A stretch of 64,000 nucleotides of DNA, from NCBI RefSeq assembly GCF_000522985.1, contig NZ_CP007128.1, positions 2,526,220 through 2,590,219 of the forward strand. Direction: 5' to 3'. Position numbers and translations under genes: made by a program. This stretch comes from Gemmatirosa kalamazoonensis. Its GTDB lineage: Bacteria > Gemmatimonadota > Gemmatimonadetes > Gemmatimonadales > Gemmatimonadaceae. Below are positions 52,868 to 60,748 of this stretch, piece by piece (within the stretch, counting starts at the first letter, position 1; each line of letters begins with the position of its first letter). The notes beneath the pieces are model-generated. The model was not told the origin of the DNA. It did no database searches and saw only the letters and a list, made by a program, of their open reading frames with translations.

Positions 52868-52976
52868 GTGGCTGCGTGGCTGCGTGGCTGCGTGGCTGCG
52901 TGGCTGCGTGGCTGCGTGGCTGCGTGGCTGCGTGGCTGCGTGGGGCCGTTACGCAGCCACGCAGCCACGCAGCCAC
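52868..52976. repeat. tandem GTGGCTGC repeats with an inverted tail
   Basis: Nine exact tandem copies of GTGGCTGC run from 52868 to 52939. After a 13-base centre, three copies of the complementary GCAGCCAC lie at 52953-52976. The two blocks can fold into a hairpin, and the unit number could vary by slippage. The element fills the entire gap between the convergent antiporter and Kir-like genes. Confidence 0.9.
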
Positions 52977-52977
52977 G

Positions 52978-53994
52978 TCAACGCAGCTCCGACGCCGCCG
53001 GCGTGCTCGTGGACCCCGGCTCCAGCCGCTCCAGCCGGTCGAGCCGCTCGACGTCGATCGCCAGCGCGCCGTCGGGCGACGTCGCGAACACGCTCGCGAA
53101 CTTCGCGTCCCACCGGATCTCGCTCCACGTGTACGACGCGCGCGCCGTGACGCGCGTGGAGAACGTCTCCTCGTGCGCGTTCACCAGCACGAGCAGCTCC
53201 GCCTCCGCCGCGCGCAGCGAGTCCGGCGTCGCGCCGCGCAGCGGGCTCTCGGCGTCGATCGGGTGCACCACCGTCCAGTGGAGCGTGAACAGGTCCACCG
53301 AGTTCCGCTCCAGCGCCAGCGGATAGAAGTTGCGCTCGCGCTTGCCGTCCGACTGCTCGAACAGGATCAGGCTCGCGCGCACCTGCACGTCGCTCACCTC
53401 GCCGGGCTGCACGTTCACCATGCGGAACATCAGCCCGCGCCCGCCCTCGTACGGCGCGACCACCGCCGACTCGCTGAACCGGAGGCGCATGCGCGGGCGC
53501 GTGAGCCGCGCGATGAGCAGCCCCGCTGTCGTCACGAGCACGAACGGGCCGAAGAACGACTCGAACACGACGAGCCACGCCGCCGTCGGCCCCACCGTGT
53601 GCACCGACCCCGCGCCCGTCGTCGTGAACTCCGACACGCTGAACCACAGCGCGCGCAGGAACGGGTCGTCGAGCCCGAGCCCCGCCGTGCCGTCGAGCGC
53701 CGCCGGGCCCAGCGCGAGATAGACGAGCGCGAAGCAGCCGTTGAGCAGCAGCAGCGCGCCGAGCGCCCACGCGAGGAACGTCGGCCACGACGCGTTCAGC
53801 GCCCGGAGGTACGCGCGCTCGAGCCGCTGCGCGCCGACGCCGTACTTGCGGCTCGTCGGCTCCCCGTCGTGCGTGAGGAAGCGCCCGCGCACCTGCTGCG
53901 CGACGACGCGCCCGAAGCCGAGGTCGGTGAACGGGCGCTCGGTCGGCGGGGGCGGCGGTGGGAGGGGAGCGCGGTCGTCGGGGGAGGCGGTCAC
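52978..53994 (-). CDS. Kir-like potassium channel with an atypical TTGAG filter
   Basis: This 338-residue protein resembles bacterial inward-rectifier (KirBac) channels. An N-terminal slide region precedes helix 1 (WPTFLAWALGALLLLNGCFALVYLALG). A re-entrant pore loop FLRALWFSVSEFTTTGAGSVHTVG follows, then helix 2 (AWLVVFESFFGPFVLVTTAGLLIARLTRP). A long beta-rich cytoplasmic domain has RMRLRFSESAVVAPYEGGRGLMFRMVN and LTLHW-like strands, as in Kir proteins. The filter position reads TTGAG (residues 125-129) instead of T(V/I)GYG, so selectivity may differ from K+. The frame is intact. Whether it conducts K+, other cations or nothing is unclear. Confidence 0.78.
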   Translation of the reverse strand: MTASPDDRAPLPPPPPPTERPFTDLGFGRVVAQQVRGRFLTHDGEPTSRKYGVGAQRLERAYLRALNASWPTFLAWALGALLLLNGCFALVYLALGPAALDGTAGLGLDDPFLRALWFSVSEFTTTGAGSVHTVGPTAAWLVVFESFFGPFVLVTTAGLLIARLTRPRMRLRFSESAVVAPYEGGRGLMFRMVNVQPGEVSDVQVRASLILFEQSDGKRERNFYPLALERNSVDLFTLHWTVVHPIDAESPLRGATPDSLRAAEAELLVLVNAHEETFSTRVTARASYTWSEIRWDAKFASVFATSPDGALAIDVERLDRLERLEPGSTSTPAASELR

Positions 53995-54123
53995 TCGGCG
54001 GCTCGTGCGGGCTCGTGCAGGGAGGAAGGACGTACGCTGGCGCGCCGAAGGATGACCGGCCGCCGCGGCCGCGTCCAGCGCACCGCGCCGCGCGCAATCA
54101 TTTGCCTAGCCGTCGCTTCGAGG

Positions 54124-54173
54124 CCGTGGTACGTTGAGAACCACGGTGGTAGCGCTCGCGCATCTTTCGCGAG
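54124..54173 (+). other. two adjacent small stem-loops upstream of a small gene
   Basis: CCGTGGT/ACCACGG (54124-54130 with 54140-54146) and CTCGCG/CGCGAG (54155-54160 with 54168-54173) form two hairpins with 9- and 7-base loops. They lie in the 245-base divergent gap 53995-54240 between the Kir-like and small-protein genes. Otherwise the gap shows nothing I can name. Confidence 0.35.
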
Positions 54174-54240
54174 TGCGATCGGTGACGGAGCGATGCGGCT
54201 TCCGGGTGTGGGTCACACGACGAGTGGACAGGGTGCCGCC

Positions 54241-54656
54241 ATGACGAATCGCGAGCGGACACCGCAGCACGAGGTCGGCGAGTCGGGCAGCTCGGGCGGG
54301 ATAGGGATGCGCGACCAGATCAGCGCGACGATCGCACGCGCGCGCGCCGCCATTCGCCTCTCGCGCGAGCGCGCCGAGAGGAGCCGCGCGATAGTGGATG
54401 TCTCCGGGTTCGTCGTCGAGGAGGCCCAACGCGCGACCGATGCGTCGCGCCGGATCCGCGCGGAGCTTCGCGAGTCCGTCGTCGCCTACGTGCGCGACCT
54501 CCGCGCGCAGGGGGTGCCGAGCGAGCGCATGCTCGTGCTCGTGAAGGCGGCGGTGCGCGAGGCGACGCGCCGCCGGAGCTCGATGCCTACGAGGCGCGCG
54601 CGCTCATGGAGGACGTCGTGCGCTGGAGCGTGGACGCTTACTACCATGCCGCCTGA
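54241..54656 (+). pseudogene. small helical protein gene, apparently frameshifted
   Basis: The first frame gives a charged, helical protein (MRDQISATIARARAAIRLSRERAERSR...VPSERMLVLVKAAVREAT). At about 54567-54573 the strongly GC3-biased, coding-like frame switches. The downstream frame reads PPELDAYEARALMEDVVRWSVDAYYHAA and stops at 54656. The complete product would be ~138 residues, soluble, of unknown role. One missing base would restore it. The start ATG could be 54241 or upstream ATG 54193; internal ATG 54307 also fits. The next gene overlaps its last 11 bases. A sequencing error is possible. Confidence 0.6.
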
Positions 54657-55482
54657 CCGCAGCCGCGCGACCCGCGAGACCATGACGCGTCGCGACGTCC
54701 GCGGGATCCCCGCGACGTGCCGCGACGTCGACGAGCTGCGGCACGAGCTCGAGCTGCTGCTGGAGCGCACCGCGCAGGCCCGCGACGTGTGCGCGGCGTC
54801 CGCCGTGCACGTGAAGGCCGCGTGCGCGCAGAGCATCGCCACGCGCGAGAGCGTGCGCGCGTCCCGCCAGCAGTGGCAGGCGTGGCGCACCGGTCTCGCG
54901 GCCGCGCTGAGCCGCGCCGCGGAGCGACGTGCGCGCGCGACGCTGCACCGCTGTGAGACGTGCGAGGCAGTCCGCTTCGCGGTCGGGGCCGCCGAAGCAC
55001 CGCCCGACGCGAGCGCCGCGCCGGCCGAGTGGATCGTCCCGCCCGCGATGGTGCGGACCCGACTGCGGATCGACTGGACGGGACTCGTGATCGTGCCCGC
55101 GACGTGCCCGCGCTGCGCGGCCGTACGCGACGGCGGCGCCGCGCTCGCGCCCGACGCGAGCACCGACCCGGAGACGTCGGACGATGCCGAGATGCTCGGG
55201 CGCCTGCTCGACGACATCTCGGACGCCGCGACGGCGATCGCAGCGCGATGCCCGTCGCTCGACGAGGAGCAGGCGCTGGAGCTCGCGATCGAGACCATCG
55301 TCGGGAGCGGGTGGGGGGACGGCCCGCCGGATGTCTCGCTGGACGACATGGCCGCGCTCGGCGACGCGCTGCGGGCCCTCGCACGCGCGCTGCGTGAGGG
55401 GGCCGCGGACGACGCCGTCGGCGTCGTCCGCGGCCTGCCACAGCGGTCCGGGCACTTCCGCCCCACCCTCCGGCCGCGCTAG
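54646..55482 (+). CDS. uncharacterised protein with two CxxC pairs
   Basis: This ~278-residue soluble protein has no recognised domain. Its N-terminal half is helical and Arg/Glu/Ala-rich (VDELRHELELLLERTAQARDVCAAS). A pair CETCEAV and a later pair CPRCAAV, about 55 residues apart, could bind a metal or form a small zinc ribbon. The C-terminal region is acidic. It overlaps the preceding frameshifted small gene and is followed 34 bases later by cheB, so it is probably in the sensory operon. Start candidates are ATG 54646 and ATG 54682. The role is unknown. Confidence 0.6.
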   Translation: MPPDRSRATRETMTRRDVRGIPATCRDVDELRHELELLLERTAQARDVCAASAVHVKAACAQSIATRESVRASRQQWQAWRTGLAAALSRAAERRARATLHRCETCEAVRFAVGAAEAPPDASAAPAEWIVPPAMVRTRLRIDWTGLVIVPATCPRCAAVRDGGAALAPDASTDPETSDDAEMLGRLLDDISDAATAIAARCPSLDEEQALELAIETIVGSGWGDGPPDVSLDDMAALGDALRALARALREGAADDAVGVVRGLPQRSGHFRPTLRPR

Positions 55483-55516
55483 CCTCCGCCCTTCACCTCG
55501 GCCAGTCGTCTCGCGC

Positions 55517-56566
55517 ATGGCGCACAGGGACGTGATCGTCGTCGGCGCGTCCGCCGGCGGCGTGGAAGTGCTGAAGACGTTGACCGCCGGGCTGCCGCGG
55601 GACTTCGACGCCGCCGTGCTGATCGTGCTCCACATCGCGGCCAGCAGCCCGAGCGTGCTCCCGACGCTGCTGCGGCGTGGCGCGGTGCTTCCCGTGGCGT
55701 TCGCGGGCGACGGCGAGCCGCTCGAGCGCGGCCGCATCTATCTCGCGCCCCCCGACCGCCACCTCGTGGTCGAGCCCGGCCTGCTGCGCCTCACACGCGC
55801 GCCGCGCGAGAACCACAGCCGCCCGGCGATCGATCCGCTGTTCCGCTCCGCCGCGCTCGCGTACGGGCGGCGCGTCGTCGGGGTGATCCTCTCCGGGCGG
55901 CTCGACGACGGCACCGCGGGGTTGTGGGCGGTGAAGGACCGCGGCGGCACGACGGTCGTGCAGGATCCCGACGACGCGCAGCACCCCGACATGCCGCGCA
56001 ACGCGCTCCACTACACCCGCGCGGACCACGTCGTGCCCGCCGACGCGCTGCCGGACCTGCTCGTGCGGCTCGTGCGCGAGCCGCTGCCCGATGCGGACGA
56101 GCGCCCGGCCGCGCGCGAGCTCGAGCTCGAGGTGCGCATCGCGATGGAGGGAAACCCACTGCGGGAGGGCGTCATGTCTCTCGGGCCCGTGAGCCCCTAC
56201 ACCTGTCCGGAATGCCACGGCGCACTCGTCCGCGTCGACGAGAGCGACATCCCGCGCTTCCGCTGCCACACGGGCCACGCGTTCTCGCTCGACAGCCTGC
56301 TCGCCGTGCTCACCGAGAACGTGGAGACGGCGCTCTGGAACGCCCTGCGTGCGGTGGAGGAGAGCATCCTGCTGCTGCGCGAGGCGGCCGACCGCGAGTC
56401 GGGCGCCGGCGGCGCGCGGTTCGAGGAGAAGGCGCGCGAGGCGGAGGCGCGCGCCGCGACGATCCGCGAGACCGTGCTGCGACATCAGGCGCTCAGCCTC
56501 GAGAGCGTGCGCGCCGCGGTGCTCGGCGCGGATCGGCACGCGGTGCTCGGCGGCACCGACCGCTGA
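55517..56566 (+). CDS. CheB-type methylesterase lacking a receiver domain
   Basis: This 349-residue protein has a CheB catalytic domain from residue 4: VIVVGASAGGVEVL (Ser12), VLHIAASSP (His39) and ILSGRLDDGTAG (Asp131). The N-terminal phosphoacceptor domain of classical CheB is absent. The C-terminal half carries CPECHGALV and FRCHTGHAFS, a four-ligand metal-binding element, followed by a helical coiled-coil-like segment. CheB removes methyl or amide groups from receptor glutamates. No methyl-accepting protein or CheA is in the window, so its target is unknown. A second, similar CheB is at 59604. Confidence 0.87.
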   Translation: MAHRDVIVVGASAGGVEVLKTLTAGLPRDFDAAVLIVLHIAASSPSVLPTLLRRGAVLPVAFAGDGEPLERGRIYLAPPDRHLVVEPGLLRLTRAPRENHSRPAIDPLFRSAALAYGRRVVGVILSGRLDDGTAGLWAVKDRGGTTVVQDPDDAQHPDMPRNALHYTRADHVVPADALPDLLVRLVREPLPDADERPAARELELEVRIAMEGNPLREGVMSLGPVSPYTCPECHGALVRVDESDIPRFRCHTGHAFSLDSLLAVLTENVETALWNALRAVEESILLLREAADRESGAGGARFEEKAREAEARAATIRETVLRHQALSLESVRAAVLGADRHAVLGGTDR

Positions 56567-56667
56567 CGCGGCGGCGCGCACGGTCCGCCGTGTGCAGCGA
56601 TCGACGGGCGCGTACATTGTCCGCTCCCACGCCCGGCACGATCACCCGTCACGACGGCGGCTCGCCC

Positions 56668-57240
56668 GTGTCTCGATCGTCCGCTACCTGCACGAGCATC
56701 GAGCGCCGGGCCGTACAGGCGCGGGCGCGCGAGCTGCGCACGTGGGCCGACGCGGCCATCGCGCGGGCGGACCTCTCGGTCGTTCGCGCCAATGCCGTCG
56801 TCGCTCGAGCACGGCAGCTCTGCACGGTGGCGTGGGACGCGCGGTTCGATCGCTGGTGCGCGCGCCCCGATCGGCCGGCGCGCCCGCGCCACCGCCGCAC
56901 CGGTGGTGCCGTGCTGCGCCGCGCCGCCGAGCGGGCGGTGGCGTCGAACCCCGCGCCCGAGCCGGCGCGGGCGGCCGTCTTCCCCGCGCTGCACACGCCC
57001 CCGTGGGCGCACGCGATCGTGTACGGCGAGCGGCGTATCTCGGGCATGGCGGCCGACGCGGCGACGGTCGAGCCGTGGATGGTCCGCGAGCTCGACGCGC
57101 GGGCGGTCCCCGCCGCCCGGGGCCCGCGCTGCCTCGTGTTCGAGAATCCCCGCCTCGTGCGTCGCATCTGGGACTACCCGACGACGTGGCTCTCGCTCTC
57201 CGACCGGGCGCTGCTGGCGGTGGCCGGGCTCGCGCCGTGA
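56668..57240 (+). CDS. uncharacterised protein in the sensory cluster
   Basis: This ~190-residue protein has no recognised domain. It has an Arg/Ala-rich N-terminal half, then a more ordered C-terminal part (PWAHAIVYGERRISG, WDYPTTWLSLSDRALLAVAG). GTG 56668 is the chosen start, but it is not certain because a longer open frame continues upstream in shadow. A TACATT -10-like hexamer lies near 56612. Its stop overlaps the start of the coiled-coil gene by 4 bases (GTGA), which supports it being real and co-transcribed. Confidence 0.5.
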   Translation: MSRSSATCTSIERRAVQARARELRTWADAAIARADLSVVRANAVVARARQLCTVAWDARFDRWCARPDRPARPRHRRTGGAVLRRAAERAVASNPAPEPARAAVFPALHTPPWAHAIVYGERRISGMAADAATVEPWMVRELDARAVPAARGPRCLVFENPRLVRRIWDYPTTWLSLSDRALLAVAGLAP

Positions 57241-57632
57241 GCGCGACGTCCGAGAGCGATCGGCAGGCGGCCGAGGAGCAGCGGCTCGTCGCCGAGGAGA
57301 CGCGCGGCTCCGCCGAGGCCGCGCGCGAGCGGGCCGAGGCGGAGCGCGCGCTCGCCGAGGAGCATCGGGCACGCGCGGAGTCGGCGCGCTTCGACGCGGA
57401 GCGGGCGCGGCATCAGGCGGAGCTCGCGTACGCCACGGCGGAGCGCGCGCGCGTCGACGCCGAGCAGGCGCGCTCGGTGGCGGAGCACGCGCGATCGCTG
57501 GCGGAGCGCGCGCGGGATGATGGCGAGCACCTGCGGGTGGCGCAGCAGGAGCAGGCGGAGATCATCCGCGAGATGCGCGCGACGCTGGACATGCTCCGCG
57601 AGTCCCGGCAGGCCGAGCGCGCGGGGGGCTGA
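57237..57632 (+). CDS. small Ala/Glu/Arg coiled-coil protein
   Basis: This 131-residue protein is almost entirely heptad-like (AEEQRLVAEETRGSAEAARERAEAERALAEEHR and onwards), predicting one long coiled coil. It starts at GTG 57237, overlapping the previous stop in GTGA. Low-complexity Ala/Glu/Arg sequence can arise from GC-rich DNA, but the tight overlap and GC3 pattern support coding. It could act as a scaffold in the signalling cluster. It is convergent with the CheR-PAS gene, 9 bases apart. Confidence 0.6.
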   Translation: MSATSESDRQAAEEQRLVAEETRGSAEAARERAEAERALAEEHRARAESARFDAERARHQAELAYATAERARVDAEQARSVAEHARSLAERARDDGEHLRVAQQEQAEIIREMRATLDMLRESRQAERAGG

Positions 57633-57641
57633 TCGGGCGCG

Positions 57642-59573
57642 TCAGGCCGGCGCGTCGCCCTCCGATGCGCCCTCGGCGGACGGACCGCCGTCGGCCGCCG
57701 CCGCGTCGTCGCCCGGCGGCTCCTCCATCAGCACGATGACGCCGCGCGGCGCCTCGCTCGTGCGCGAGAGGAGTGGCAGCACGCGCGTCTGACACACGAT
57801 CGCGCGCCCGCGACGGTTCGTCGCCCGGATGGGCGCCTCGTAGCTCGGCAGCTCGCCCGCGAGACACGCGCGGATCGACGGCAGGATGCGCCGCACCGGC
57901 AGGCCGATGTCGAGGCTCGGAAACGGCGCGCCGTCGGCCTCCTCGCGCCGCACGCCCCACAGATCCTCGGCCCGGTCGTTCCACACCATCACGCGCAGAT
58001 CGCGGTCGAGCACCGCCACGCCGGCGCGCAGGCTCCGCAGGATCGACTCGAGGAACAGGTTCGCCTGATTCAGCTCGTCGCTCCGCAGGCGCAGCTCGTC
58101 GTTGATCGTCTGCAGCTCCTCGTTCGTCGACTGCAGCTCCTCGTTCATCGTCTCGAGCTCCTCGTTCGTGGACTGCAGCTCCTCGTTCGTGGTCTCCAGC
58201 TCCTCCACGGTGGAGTGCAGCTCCTCGTTCGTGGTCTCGAGCTCCTCGTTCGCCGACTGCAGCTCCTGGTACGCCGTCTCCAGCTCGGCCTGCATGTCGT
58301 CGAGCTGCTGCCGCGCGAGCCGGGTCTCGGTGACGTCGACGAACGACACGCTCGCGGCGGCGACCGTGCCGCCCAGCTCGAAGATCGGCGCCACGAGGAT
58401 GTCGAACCACCGCTGCTCGCCGCCCGTGGCGCGCCACGGCACGGCCTCGCGCGTGACGGGCTCCCGCGCCGTCGTCGATTCGTCGATCAGCGAGCGCAGC
58501 TCGTAGGGGCGATACGACACCTCGAGGTCGCGCAACGGACGGCCGAGGTCCGGCGCGCCGAGGCGAAACAGCCCACGGGCGCGCGCGTTCACCGCGGCGA
58601 CGAGACCATCCTTGTCGATGACGAGCTGCGCGATCGGGCCGGCGTCGAACGTCCCACCGAGCACCGCGTCCGTTTCGACGCCCGGGGTCCTGGCGCGCTG
58701 CGGCGCGATCGCCGGTATCGGCCCGCGCGGCCGCACGGCGCCGTGCGCCTTCGCGAACACGCGGCGGCGCAGGTCCACCGCCAGGAACAGGTTGCCGTGC
58801 AGCTGGATGGTCTCGGCGCGGCCGAGGAGCAGCAGCCCGCCGTCGTTCAGCGCGAAGTGGAAGCGCGCGAGGATCTTCGCCTGCGTCGCCGTGTCGAAGT
58901 ACATGAGCGTGTTGCGGCACGCCAGCAGGTCCACGCGCGAGATCGGCGCGTCCTGCACGAGATCGTTGCGGCCGAAGATGAGCACGCGACGCAGATCCTT
59001 GCGGAACACCACCTGCTTGCCGCGCCGCTCGAAGTACTTGTCCACGAGCTCGGGCGGCATGTCGGCCACGTCCTTCTCGTCGTACGCGCCGATGCGCGCG
59101 TGCGCGAGCGCCGGCTCGTCGAGATCGGTCGCGTAGATCTTCACGCGGTCGCGGAACGTGTCGTCACCGATCGCCTCGGCGAGCACGATGGCGAGCGTGT
59201 ACGCCTCCTCGCCGGTGGCGCACCCGGCGCACCACACGCGGATCGGATCGGCGGGACTCTTCTGCGCCACCAGGCGAGGAACGATCTCGGTGCGCAGGTA
59301 CTCCCACGGCAGATCGTCTCGGAAGAACGCGGTCACGTTGATCAGCAGGGTGTCGAGGAGCCGCGCGAATTCCGCGGGGTGCGACTCGAGATAGTCGATG
59401 TACGCCGTCAGGCTCGTCGCGCCGATGGCGCGCAGTCGCTTCGTGAGGCGGCGCAGGAGCCCCGTGCGCTTGTAGCCACCGATGTCGAGGCCGCGCGTGC
59501 GGTACAGGTAGTCGACGAGCGCGGCGAGCTCGGAATCGCCGTCCGGCGGTTGCTGCGGAGCGTGTGGCATCAC
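57642..59573 (-). CDS. CheR-type methyltransferase fused to PAS domains through a long coiled coil
   Basis: This 643-residue soluble protein has a CheR N-terminal helical domain (ALVDYLYRTRGLDIGGYKRTGLLRRLTKRL). The SAM-binding domain follows (IRVWCAGCATGEEAYTLA, VDLLACRNTLMYFD). A PAS domain (GPIAQLVIDKDGLVAAVNARARGLFRLG) precedes ~70 residues of ELQSTNEELETTNEEL heptads. A second PAS-like domain (LRSLRAGVAVLDRDLRVMVWNDRAEDLWG) ends the protein. There is no histidine kinase or receiver. It methylates receptor glutamates in principle and senses an input through PAS. It overlaps nothing and is 30 bases upstream of the second cheB on the same strand. Confidence 0.88.
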   Translation of the reverse strand: MMPHAPQQPPDGDSELAALVDYLYRTRGLDIGGYKRTGLLRRLTKRLRAIGATSLTAYIDYLESHPAEFARLLDTLLINVTAFFRDDLPWEYLRTEIVPRLVAQKSPADPIRVWCAGCATGEEAYTLAIVLAEAIGDDTFRDRVKIYATDLDEPALAHARIGAYDEKDVADMPPELVDKYFERRGKQVVFRKDLRRVLIFGRNDLVQDAPISRVDLLACRNTLMYFDTATQAKILARFHFALNDGGLLLLGRAETIQLHGNLFLAVDLRRRVFAKAHGAVRPRGPIPAIAPQRARTPGVETDAVLGGTFDAGPIAQLVIDKDGLVAAVNARARGLFRLGAPDLGRPLRDLEVSYRPYELRSLIDESTTAREPVTREAVPWRATGGEQRWFDILVAPIFELGGTVAAASVSFVDVTETRLARQQLDDMQAELETAYQELQSANEELETTNEELHSTVEELETTNEELQSTNEELETMNEELQSTNEELQTINDELRLRSDELNQANLFLESILRSLRAGVAVLDRDLRVMVWNDRAEDLWGVRREEADGAPFPSLDIGLPVRRILPSIRACLAGELPSYEAPIRATNRRGRAIVCQTRVLPLLSRTSEAPRGVIVLMEEPPGDDAAAADGGPSAEGASEGDAPA

Positions 59574-59603
59574 CGGGTCACGTTAGTCGCGCCGCGGGCA
59601 GCG

Positions 59604-60647
59604 TCAATCTGCGGACTCGGTCGCGGCGGCGGGCGGGATGCGCGCGCTGCCGTCGAGCCGCAGCAGCGCGCGCAGCGCGGCGCCGTGCTGCTGCGCCGCC
59701 TCCTCCTGCGCGACGAAGCGCTCGGCGGCGTAGGGATGACCGAGCATGGTGGCGCGGTCGGCGCGCCGGCGGGCGAGCGCCGCCTTGTCCTCCATCGCGC
59801 GCAGCGCCGCCCACAGGGCGTGCTCGATCCCCTCGATCTGCCCCTCGTCGAGGCTCGCCGCCGAGTACGCGTGTCCCGTCTCGCAGCGGAAGCGCAGCGG
59901 TCCGTCGCCGGACAGGTCCCACAGCACGCCGCCGCAGTCGGGGCAGGCGAAGCGTGACGGCACGCCGTAGCGCGCCTCGCGCAGATGCGCCGTCTCGTCG
60001 ACGAGCGCCATCCCCACCTCGCGCGCGAGCTCGTCCTGCTGCTCCTGCGGCGGCGGTGCCGGCGGCGCCGCCTCGCGCGCGAGCCGGCCGAGCAGCGGAC
60101 CGAGCTCGCCGGCCGGAGCGACGTGGTCGGCGCCGACTTCCTCGATCACGCTCCGCGGCATGCTCGGCACGAGCGCGTCCGACGGATCCTGCGCCACCAC
60201 GATGCCGCCGCGGTCCTTCACGGTCCACATCCCCGCGGTGCCGTCGTCCAGCGCGCCGGAGAGCACCACGCCGATGACGCGCGGGCCGAACGCGAGCGCG
60301 GCCGATCGGAACAGCGGGTCGACCGCAGGGCGGTTGCGGTTCTCGCGCGGGCCGCGCGTGAGCCGGAGCACCGCCGCGTCCCCGTCGCGCTCCACCAGGA
60401 GGTGGTGGTCGGGGACGGCGACGTGGATCGCCCCCGGCCGCAGCCGCATGCCGTGTTCGGCGGTCACCGCCGGCAACGCCGCGACCCGGTCGATGACGTC
60501 CGCGAGATGGCTCTCGGCGAACGGGCGCATGTGTACGACGACGCACACCGCCGCCGGGAGATCGGACGGCAGCCCCGCGACGAGCGTCGCGAGCGCCTCG
60601 ACGCCGCCGGCCGACGCGCCGACGACGATCAGGTCATGGATCGGCAC
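59604..60647 (-). CDS. CheB-type methylesterase with zinc-ribbon-like tail
   Basis: This 347-residue protein repeats the layout of the CheB at 55517, with VVGASAGGVEAL (Ser12), VVHMRPFAES (His), LSGALDDGTAG (Asp) and no receiver domain. The C-terminal tail has CPDCGGVLWDLSGDGPLRFRCETGHAYS, a likely metal-binding ribbon, then a helical segment. GTG 60647 is chosen because GGAGG lies 5 bases upstream and the family's first strand then begins at residue 5; the frame extends to 60695. It probably works with the CheR-PAS protein encoded downstream. Confidence 0.87.
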   Translation of the reverse strand: MPIHDLIVVGASAGGVEALATLVAGLPSDLPAAVCVVVHMRPFAESHLADVIDRVAALPAVTAEHGMRLRPGAIHVAVPDHHLLVERDGDAAVLRLTRGPRENRNRPAVDPLFRSAALAFGPRVIGVVLSGALDDGTAGMWTVKDRGGIVVAQDPSDALVPSMPRSVIEEVGADHVAPAGELGPLLGRLAREAAPPAPPPQEQQDELAREVGMALVDETAHLREARYGVPSRFACPDCGGVLWDLSGDGPLRFRCETGHAYSAASLDEGQIEGIEHALWAALRAMEDKAALARRRADRATMLGHPYAAERFVAQEEAAQQHGAALRALLRLDGSARIPPAAATESAD

Positions 60648-60748
60648 GAGATCCTCCGCGGCGCGGCGCGCGCCCACGCGGTCGATGGAATCCAAATGGT
60701 GGTCGTTCCCGGGGTCGGGCGGGTCCGGTTCCTGCCTTCGCGCCCGGC

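Noticed and set aside
52868-52976. Possible CRISPR array
   Set aside because: Units are 8 bases, contiguous and without spacers.
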